DNA from: Ancistrus triradiatus
Lineage: Eukaryota > Chordata > Actinopteri > Siluriformes > Loricariidae
Reading direction: 5' to 3'
Assembly (NCBI GenBank): GCA_025084515.1
Contig: JAJAGP010000175.1
Coordinates: 372,001 to 436,000 of the forward strand
DNA length: 64,000 nucleotides
The translations under genes were made by a program, and so were the position numbers. Positions 55,740 through 64,000 of the stretch are shown piece after piece. Every line of letters starts with the position of its first letter. The stretch's first letter is position 1. The notes beneath the pieces were generated by a model. It had not been told where the DNA came from, made no database searches, and saw only the letters and a program-made list of their open reading frames with translations.

Positions 55740-56062
55740 TATAAATATAAAAGAAAATGTGCAGATATTAACAGCTGTGAAATGTAGATTTCTAGGCGGT
55801 AAGCCATTTTCCTTTAAGGAAAATACCTTTCAAAGCAGTTTTCAGTTTAGGTTTTATCTCCCTGGCTCTGCCTGGTACTTTTCATCATCCTAATGTTGCA
55901 TTAACAATATTTTCACAAGGCAAGATGCCATTGCTGAGCATTTTTGGATTATTTAATGATCTTATCTAGGTTGGCTTGCTGCGTTTACTTAGACCAGCCC
56001 AGCAGAGTTGGCAATGTAGGACGATGAGTCCAAATGTGATTTCATAATCGTATAATCACATA

Positions 56063-56528
56063 CACTCCATGGCCAAAAGTATGTAGACACAATTTCTAAT
56101 TAGTGAGCTCTCTCATTCAGCCACACTTACTCCTAACAGGTTCTGAATATGTAAACAACTCTTTCAGTTTGATGCTTTCATAGGTTTATATCTCCCATGC
56201 AAGTCAGGTGATCAACATTCTGAACATATCTCCTAGGATAACATCCATAAAGAAATGGTTATGTCAACTTTGATATGGAATTTTGCTGGCTTGCATAGAG
56301 TCCTGGCCTTAACTCCATTAGACACATTAGAGATTAATTGGACAGCCAGTTGTGAGTTATTGATCAATCATGTTGCCCAATAACTCACAGTTACAACCAT
56401 CTAGTAGACTAGATTTAGATAGACGTAGCCTTTTTCAGAATGAAGGCTATTGTAGTAGCAAACAGGGGATCAACTTCATACTAGTGAATATAGTTTGTGT
56501 GTCCACATATTTTTTGCTATACTGAGTG
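56063..56528. mobile_element. Tc1-type non-autonomous element relic
   Basis: Left end 'cactccatggccaaaagtat' and right end the complement of 'cactcagtatagcaaaaaat', both followed by 'gtggacac'-like sequence. TA precedes the left end. No transposase. Related to fragments at 443-475 and 46634. Confidence 0.7.
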
Positions 56529-57911
56529 TCAACCGAAAGGATGAGAAGCACGACAGGTTACTTGTCGTATGTAACGCTGTGAATAAGTAAAAGACCTTCC
56601 TTTCATTTACTGTATTTAATTTCTGACCATTATGAAAAAAATACATTCTAACCTTGTTATTTTGTGGCTATTTTTGGTAAGAGGTGAGTTTGGCAATTTA
56701 ACGAGGTTACAAGGACTAAACAAAGGCAGTGACATTCATACCTGATGCTGACATAATGTGTTACTGGGCAGCCTTCTTGTACATAAACATCACAGTCAGC
56801 AGTAAGTCAAGACATTTGTCAAATTTCAGGAATGGTGAGGGCGAGAGCCAAGGTTGGCGGCTTTTCAAGGTAAAGTGCATGGAGGGAAATCCGTCCTGCC
56901 ATCACAGGTGGCAAGATAACAAGTTTAGGCTGTATTTGCAAGATGTGAGAAGCATTTAACCAACAATTCCCCGAATCAGTCCACTCGTTACCTAATTTTC
57001 TGCCATCTTCCAACCTATGAAACCAGCAAGTTACATCTGTGTCCTCCTAACAATGGCTTTCCAGAGGTGACACTGGTAACCTTCAAAAACAACCAACTAC
57101 CCAAACACACCTTGCTAATTTCTTTCTCATGCATTTAAAGTAGATGAACAAGATATTGTTAAGGGGATTAGATGCGATCGTTTGTCTTTGTCTGCATAAG
57201 GAAGATGACGGTTGAAGGAAACAAGTGAAAAACAGGGGTTTCAAGATCAAGATACGATATAACACAATATAGCCAAACATTTGTGGACATTTAAAAATCC
57301 AGTAACAAAGGTTTTAGTAAATAATTTGTCCTCCTTTGGTGCTACACTCTTCACTAGGATTTAGCTCAAACGCTTAGCTCAAATGTGTCTGATGGAGTTA
57401 TGCTAGAAGTTATTTATTGATGGACTTTTCTTTCTGATTTAGGAGGGCATGTCAAAGTTGGTAAACTGATGTGTTGGGAAGGAAGAAACCTTCAAAGTGC
57501 TTCAGATCAGTTTGTACATCACAGAAGCAATGAAAGACTTTTGTAACCATGCCTACAACTATGTCTCAAGCATAGCAGAGGATCAGTGCAGCATTTGGGT
57601 ATGTATAATAACATCAATACCGATATGCACCAGCAAGTTTTAATTGTGCAGTGCCTTCTGGGCACTTTCTGATAGGAAGGTCAGTCTACAGCAATTTAAT
57701 GGCCTCAAGCACATTCCTCAGATGATTAAACTAAAAACTGTTGGTGTTTTTTCAAATAATATTCTGACCAGAGTAATGTATGATGTTTGAGTAATGTTTG
57801 AGATGGTTTGGATTGTGTGATGCAGAAAAGCAAACAATTTCAAAGACTGAACTTTATCCTTAAAAAATACTGAAACCAAATCCCAAAAATACAGTACACA
57901 AATTTTTGACT
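56529..57911. other. Unassigned intergenic DNA
   Basis: No exon, RNA gene or clear repeat could be supported. Confidence 0.3.
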
Positions 57912-58097
57912 GTGAGACTTGGTAGCCTAGCAGTTAAGCAACTGGACTGTGGACCAGAAGGTTCAAATCATGCCAAGCTGCCATTGTTGGGTCCTTGAGC
58001 AAGGCCCTTAACCCACAACTGCTTGGATTGTAAGACTGTACCAGTTGTAAGTCGCTCTGGATAAGGGCGTCTGCTAAAATTACATAAAAATTACATT
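57912..58097 (+). repeat. tRNA-derived SINE
   Basis: 'acttggtagcctagcagtta' (A box region), a damaged B box ('aggttcaaatca'), the core 'ttgggtccttgagcaaggcc', and the tail 'ataagggcgtctgct' with ATTACAT repeats. Confidence 0.85.
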
Positions 58098-58439
58098 TAA
58101 AAAATGACATTAAGGTCATGAACTATTCACCAGTAGGTCCTTCAAGTAACTCCACCCTTGGTCCCATGGCCTAAGGCCCTTATGTCATGACACATCCCTT
58201 CACTTCCAACAACCTGCTCACCAGTTCTCGGGCCAGTTAACACACTCTCTATCCCTGCTCCGTCTCATTTTCATGTTTTCTAAGTCTCCACATCCATTCC
58301 TCATCACCATGAGGTCAACCTCATCAGTTGCCTGGAGTTTAGTTGATTTAAGATCTTAAGTTGCCTAAGATTTATTACTCTCCTATTTGGTTTGCTGAGC
58401 GCTTCCGTTCCTTTCTCGTACCTGATTACCTGGTTCCTG

Positions 58440-58925
58440 ACTCATAGCTTACCTGTTGACAATTACCAATTTATTTCTCAAATATTATTAATTACGTCTG
58501 TCATCAAACTGCTTTACACACACTCAGTTTTAGGTTGTCGTTTTGGTAGGAATTTGGAATGTAATGCCAACTTTGAGATCTCCTTCAAGTAATTCATATG
58601 TTACAAGTTTGTAATCATAAGTACAGTGTGGTTTGGGTCAAAACTAAAATGAACACCTTCAAATACAATAACAATAGACAATACAATATAAGGTAGTGTA
58701 GTAAGTTTTTATACTGCCTTTTATTTATCAATATCCATGTCACATCTAATAATAATAATATAATAATAATAAATGCTTGAATCCACAGTGCTTGAAATCT
58801 GGGAATGTGGGTTTGTCTGTGACCCAGTACTTTTTTTGTGTCATGTGGGTCTGTCTCAATACTTTTGGTTTCAAGAGATTTTGTCTCAGTAATTATGGTT
58901 ACATGTGGGTTTGTCCACTCAAGTT
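58440..58925. repeat. Duplicated segment, copy 1, with seed minisatellite units
   Basis: It matches 59930-60610 almost throughout: 'aattaccaatttatttctc', 'aattacgtctgtcatcaaac', 'ttgggtcaaaactaaaatga', an (ATA)n tract and 'tccacagtgcttgaa'. From about 58796 it contains four or so degenerate units of the 32-bp repeat ('tctgtgacccagtacttttt'). Confidence 0.88.
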
Positions 58926-59316
58926 ATTTCAGTCATCAGCTCCAGCCCCACCAGAGGACAGTAACTCCCTGCCTCCTCCGGTTGACTGGGGACGAAGGGC
59001 CGCCGAGGACTCAAGACCCTCTGTGTATCCAACTACATAATGCCAATATGCATATTTTTACATTATTTTATTTGAACTATTACTATACTTATTAGATTAG
59101 ATAGATCAGTTTCACTCTTCCGAAGGACGTTGGGTCCCTCACAAGGTTACTTTCATAACATTTAGGGAGATTTTCCTTGCCACTGTCGCCCTAGGCTTGC
59201 TCAGTTTGGGATTGGCCATAGATATTAGAAGATAATCAAAAATTGTAAAGCTGCTTTAAGACAATGCTCTATTGTAAAAAGCGCTATATAAATAAATCTG
59301 ACTTGACTTGTCTTGT
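58926..59316 (+). repeat. L2-type LINE 3' end
   Basis: 'catcagctccagccccacca', later 'ccttgccactgtcgccctag', 'gctatataaataaatctgac' and a terminal 'ttgacttg' tail, in the plus sense. It lies between the two copies of the duplicated segment. Confidence 0.7.
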
Positions 59317-59929
59317 TCCTTCAGTCTCTCTGCCTGACTGCCTGCTCGTTCCCGACTTCTGCCTGATTATCTGTCTCTGACCCTTCTCCTTGGGCCAGGC
59401 CAGATCGCTTACCCTACAGTTGCTTGAATGGTATGTTTTAAGACTGTATCGTAACACTCTAAATAAGGATTGTGTAGGCTTCTGTTAAGCATTCATTTTT
59501 GTTATTCCTGACATGACTGGTATGCAGTCTCTAAATATGTAATAAATTAGTGGCCACTAACCTTTGCACAGCATTATATAGTCATAAAAGCTCTCCACAT
59601 TTCTTTACAGTGGATATTCAGTGACATCTCGTAAGTTGATATGTCATTACAGCCCAGTTTATCATATGCCACGGTGTCTCTTTTTTTCTTACCTTGGGCA
59701 CACTTATTAACCAAAGCAGTCATTTAGAGTTTCAAAATTATGTGCCTCCTGGACCAAAACTGTTGCCTTCAGCACTGCTGCACACATGCATACCAGCACT
59801 TGTCGAAAACACATGACTGCACAATTTCCATTTATCTGATGTTAAGGTTGTTGTGTCTACAGCGTCTGGCCCAGGAATAAGGCTGTGTGACCAGAAGCAT
59901 GTATCTGCTGTATGATTACCATGTACCCA
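59317..59929. other. Unassigned DNA between duplicated copies
   Basis: No gene recognised; composition is mixed. 59330-59400 is pyrimidine-rich ('tctctctgcctgactgcctg'). Confidence 0.3.
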
Positions 59930-60427
59930 TTATTAACAATTACCAAGTTATTTTCCAAAAATGATTAATTACGTCTCTCATCAAACAGCTTTATAAACAC
60001 ACAGTTTTAGTTTTTCATTTTAGTAGGAATTTGCAATGCAATTCCAACTTTGAGACCTTCAAGAAATTCATATGCTACAAGTTTGAAATCATAAACATTT
60101 AAACATTTACAGCATTTAGCAGATGCCCTTATCCAGAGCGACTTCAAATTGATACAGTCTTACAATCCAAGCAATGGTGGCTTAAGGGTCTTGCTCAAGC
60201 ACCCAACAGTGGCAGCTTGGCAGAGGTGGGATTTGAACCCTGGACCTTCTGGTCCAGAGTCCAGTACCTTAACCGCTAGGCTACCACAGTCATAAGCACA
60301 ATGTTCAAGCGGTTTGGGTCAAAACTAAAATGAACACCCTCAAATACAATAATAATAGAAAATACAATATAAGGTAGTGTAGTACGTTTTTATAATGCCT
60401 TTTATTTATCATTATCTATGCAATATC

Positions 60428-60459
<32 letters not shown>

Positions 60460-60610
60460 GTTTGATTCCACAGTGCTTGAACTGTATCAATGCACATTTG
60501 TGACCCAGTACTTGTGGCCTCATTTGGGATGGTGTCTCAATACTTTTGACCTCATGTGGGTCTGTCTCAATACTTTTGGTTTCAACTAGGTTTGTCTCAG
60601 TATCTTTGGT
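59930..60610. repeat. Duplicated segment, copy 2, carrying a SINE
   Basis: The same order of blocks as 58440-58925, interrupted at about 60093 by the SINE at 60098-60292 and followed by an expanded minisatellite. The (AAT)n tract near 60428-60455 is longer than in copy 1. Confidence 0.88.
60098..60292 (-). repeat. tRNA-derived SINE in duplicated segment copy 2
   Basis: On the minus strand 'gactgtggtagcctagcggt', 'ggttcaaatccc' and the family core. A 'cataa' motif lies on both sides (60087 and 60291 region), consistent with a short target duplication; copy 1 has an uninterrupted 'aatcataagtaca' at the same place. Confidence 0.88.
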
Positions 60611-63600
60611 TCCATGTGGGTTCGTGACCCAGTACTTTTGGCCACATGTTGGTTTGTCTCTCAATACATATGGCTTCATGTGGGTTTGTGTCCCAATGCT
60701 TTTGACCACATGTGGATTTGTGCCTCAGTACTTTTGGTTACGTGTGGGTTTGTGTCACAATGCTTTTGTCCACATGTGGGTTTGTGCCCCAATACTTTCG
60801 GCCATGTGTGTGTTTATGGCCCAGTACCTGTGTCCTCGTGGGTTTGTAACCCAATGCTTTTGGCCTCATATGTGTTTGTGACCCAATACTTTTGGCCACA
60901 TATGGGTTTGTGACACAGTACTTTTGGCCACATATGGGTTTGTGACCCAGTACTTTTGGCCACATAGGGGTTTGTGACCCAGTACTTTTGGCCACATAGG
61001 GGTTTGTGACCCAGTACTTTTGGCCACATAGGGGTTTGTGACCCAGTACTTTTTGCCTCATATGTGTGGTTTGTGACCCAATACTTTTGGCCACATATGG
61101 GTTTGTGACACAGTACTTTTGGGGCCACATATGGGTTTGTGTGACCCAGTACTTTTTGGCCACATAGGGGTTTGTGACCCAGTACTTTTGGCCACATAGG
61201 GGTTTGTGACCCAGTACTTTTGGCCACATAGGGGTTTGTGACCCAGTACTTTTGGCCACATAGAGGTTTGTGACCCAATACCTTTGGCCACAATATGTGT
61301 TTGTGACCCAGTACTTTTGGCCACATAGTGGTTTGTAACCCAATGCTTTTGGCCTCATATGTGTTTGTGACCCAATACTTTTGGCCACATATGGGTTTGT
61401 GACACAGTACTTTTGGCCACATATGGGTTTGTGACCCAGTACTTTTGGCCACATATGTGTTTGTGACCCAGTAACTTTTGGCCACATAGGGGTTTGTGAC
61501 CCAGTACTTTTGGCCACATATGTGTTTGTGACCCCAGTACTTTTGGCCTCATATGTGTTTGTGACCCAGTACTTTTGGCCACATAGGGGTTTGTGACACA
61601 GTACTTTTGGCCTCATATGTGTTTGTGACCCAGTACTTTTGGCCTCATATGGGTTTGTGACCCAGTACTTTTGGCCTCATATGTCTTTGTGACGCCGGAC
61701 TTTTGGCCTCATATGTGTTTGTGACCCAGTACTTTTTGGCCACATATGGGTTTGTGACCCAGTACTTTTGGCCTCATATGTGTTTGTGACCCAGTACTTT
61801 TGGCCACATATGGGTTTGTGACCCAGTACTTTTTGGCCTCATATGTGTTTGTGGACCAGTACTTTTGGCCACATAGGGGTTTTGTGACCCAGTACTTTTG
61901 GCCACATAGGGGTTTTGTGACCCAGTACTTTTGTCCCACATATGGGTTTGTGACCCCAGTACTTTTGGCCTCATATGTGTTTGTGACCCAGTACTTTTGG
62001 TCTCATATGTGTTTGTGACCCAGTACTTTTGGCCACATAGGGTTTTGTGACCCAGTACTTTTGGCCACATAGAGGTTTGTGACCCAATACCTCTGGCCAC
62101 ATATGTGTTTGTGACCCAGTACTTTTGGCCACATAGTGGTTTGTGACCCAGTTACCTTTTGGCCACATAGGGGTTTGTGACCCAGTACTTTTGGCCACAC
62201 TAGGGGTTTGTGACCCAGTACTTTTTGTCCACATATGGGTTTGTGACCCAGTACTTTTGGCCTCATATGTGTTTGTGACCCCGCACTTTTGGCCTCATAT
62301 GGGTTTGTGACCCAGTACTTTTGGCCACATAGGGGTTTGTGACCCAGTACTTTTTTGGCCACATAGAGTTTTGTGACCCAATACTTTTGGCCACATATGT
62401 GTTTGTGACCCAGTACTTTTGGCCACATAGTGGTTTTTTGTGACCCAGTACTTTTGGGCCACATATGGGTTTGTGACCCAGTACCTTTTGGCCTCATATG
62501 TGTTTGTGACCCAGTACTTTTGGCCACATATGTGTTTGTGACCCAGTACTTTTGGCCTCATATGTGTTTGTGACCCAGTACTTTTGGCCTCATATGGTGT
62601 TTGTGACCCAGTACTTTTGGCCACATAGGGGTTTGTGACCCAGTACTTTTGGCCACATAGGGGTTTGTGACCCAGTACTTTTGTCCACATATGGGTTTGT
62701 GACCCAGTACTTTTGGCCTCATATGTGTTTGTGACCCAGTACTTTTGGTCTCATATGTGTTTGTGACCCAGTACTTTTGGCCACATAGGGGTTTGTGACC
62801 CCAGTACTTTTGGCCCACATAGAGGTTTGTGACCCAATACCTTTGGCCACATATGTGTTTGTGACCCAGTACTTTTGGCCACATAGGGGTTTTGTGACCC
62901 AGTACTTTTGGCCACATAGGGGTTTGTGACCCAGTACTTTTTGTCCACATAGGGTTTGTGACCCGTACTTTTGGCCTCATATGTGTTTGTGACCCAGTAC
63001 TTTTGGTCTCATATGGGTTGTGACCCAGTAACTTTTGGCCACATAGGGGTTTGTGACCCAGTACTTTTGGCCACATAGAGGTTTGTGACCCAATACCTTT
63101 GGCCACATATGTGTTTGTGACCCAGTACTTTTTGGCCACATAGTGGTTTGTAACCCAATGCTTTTGGCCTCATATGTGTTTGTGACCCAATACTTTTGGC
63201 CACAATGGGTTTGTGACACAGTACTTTTGGCCACATATGGGTTTGTGACCCAGTACTTTTGGCCACATATGGGTTTGTGACCCAGTACTTTTGGCCACAT
63301 AGGGGTTTGTGACCCAGTACTTTTTGGCCACATAGGGGTTTTGTGACCCAGTACTTTTGGCCACATATGTGTTTGTGACCAGTACTTTTGGCCTCATATG
63401 TGTTTGTGACCCCAGTACTTTTGGCCACATAGGGGTTTGTGACACAGTACTTTTGGCCCCATATGTGTTTGTGACCCAGTACTTTTGGCCTCATATGGGT
63501 TTGTGACCCAGTACTTTTGGCCTCATATGTCTTTGTTGACGCCGGACTTTTGGCCTCATATGTTTTGTGACCCAGTACTTTTGGCCACATATGGGTTTGT

Positions 63601-64000
63601 GACCCAGTACTTTTTGGCCTCATATGTGTTTGTGACCCAGTACTTTTGGGGCCACATATGGGTTTGTGACCCGGACCCAGTACTTTTGGCCTCATATGTG
63701 TTTTTTGTGACCCAGTACTTTTGGCCACATAGGGGTTTTGTGACCCAGTACTTTTGTCCACATAGGGGTTTGTGACCCAGTACTTTTGTCCACATATGGG
63801 TTTGTGACCCAGTACTTTTGGCCTCATATGTGTTTGTGACCCAGTACTTTTGGTCTCATATGTGTTTGTGACCCAGTACTTTGGGCCACATTAGGGGTTT
63901 TGTGACCCAGTACTTTTGGCACATAGAGGTTTGTGAACCAATACCTCTGGCCACATATGTGTTTGTGACCCAGTACTTTTTTGGCCACATAGGGGTTTGT
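60480..64000. repeat. 32-bp minisatellite array, runs off the window
   Basis: The unit is 'gtttgtgacccagtactttt' plus 'ggccacataggg' (variants 'ggcctcatatgt', 'ggtctcatatgt'), about 110 copies. Units near 60480-60850 are the most diverged; those after about 60880 are far more uniform. Because 32 is not a multiple of three and the minus strand has no stop in the unit, all minus frames stay open for hundreds of codons and encode an artefactual Lys/Gly/His-rich repeat peptide. Confidence 0.95.

Noticed and set aside
46380..60000. An expected neighbour gene (for example itch) upstream of dynlrb1
   Set aside because: Searched by eye for readable exons on the minus strand and found none; the region reads as repeats and unassigned DNA.
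60738..63827. Long minus-strand ORFs up to 292 codons encoding Lys/Gly/His-rich repeats
   Set aside because: They are an automatic result of a 32-bp unit with no stop codon on the minus strand; neighbouring frames are equally open, and length variants shift the frame freely.
60480..64000. CRISPR-like direct repeats
   Set aside because: There are no unique spacers: the array is head-to-tail repeats, and the sequence is clearly a vertebrate genome.

Overview
The window is eukaryotic and looks like teleost fish DNA. Two compact multi-exon host genes can be read exon by exon on the minus strand: map1lc3a (autophagy ubiquitin-like protein, 121 codons, four exons at 33727-42071) and dynlrb1 (dynein light chain roadblock type 1, 96 codons, four exons at 44127-46377). 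From general knowledge these two genes are also neighbours in other vertebrates. The rest is repeat-rich: tRNA-derived SINEs of fish type, Tc1/mariner, hAT, L2-, L1- and RTE-type LINE pieces, three large minisatellites, and one nearly complete Polinton/Maverick element.

Layout: 1-9.9 kb is a bed of nested transposons. It includes a Tc1 relic, a hAT element with an exact 8-bp target duplication holding an RTE-type LINE with its own 16-bp duplication, an L2 LINE split by a DNA transposon that is itself split by a Tc1 MITE, and an L1 ORF1 relic split by two SINEs. 9.9-10.7 kb is a pyrimidine-rich 35-bp minisatellite. 10673-25107 is a Polinton. Its left half reads rightward: a TATA-driven, apparently spliced leader, two tandem diverged copies of the N-terminal region of the DNA polymerase gene, protein-primed PolB, packaging ATPase, and two small virion-type proteins. 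Its right half reads leftward: two accessory genes, integrase with a chromodomain-like tail, penton-type minor capsid protein, a basic minor virion-type protein, major capsid protein and an adenain-type protease. Nearly every gene has frameshifts, stops or deletions, so this is a fossil.

25.1-28.0 kb is a 12/24-bp minisatellite mixed with degenerate telomere-like CCCTAA motifs. It abuts a 3'-truncated LINE (28.0-30.0 kb). 30-33.6 kb holds a 46-codon unidentified ORF, a SINE and an internally deleted Tc1. 33.7-46.4 kb is the host gene pair with repeat-filled introns. 46.4-58 kb is intergenic: two hAT/Tc1 relics, an L2 tail inserted in reverse into another L2 copy, and a decayed full-length Tc1. 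58.4-64 kb holds a duplicated segment of about 480 bp. A few seed units of a 32-bp minisatellite lie at its first copy, and a multi-kilobase array grows from the second copy to the window edge.

The most unusual object is the Polinton. Its polymerase gene appears to have spliceosomal introns with matching phase and a duplicated, internally repetitive N-terminal module, and its right terminus coincides exactly with the end of four 43-bp subterminal repeats. No prokaryotic features, CRISPR arrays or genuine tRNA/rRNA genes were seen. All calls come from reading the sequence and remembered family features; no database search was possible.
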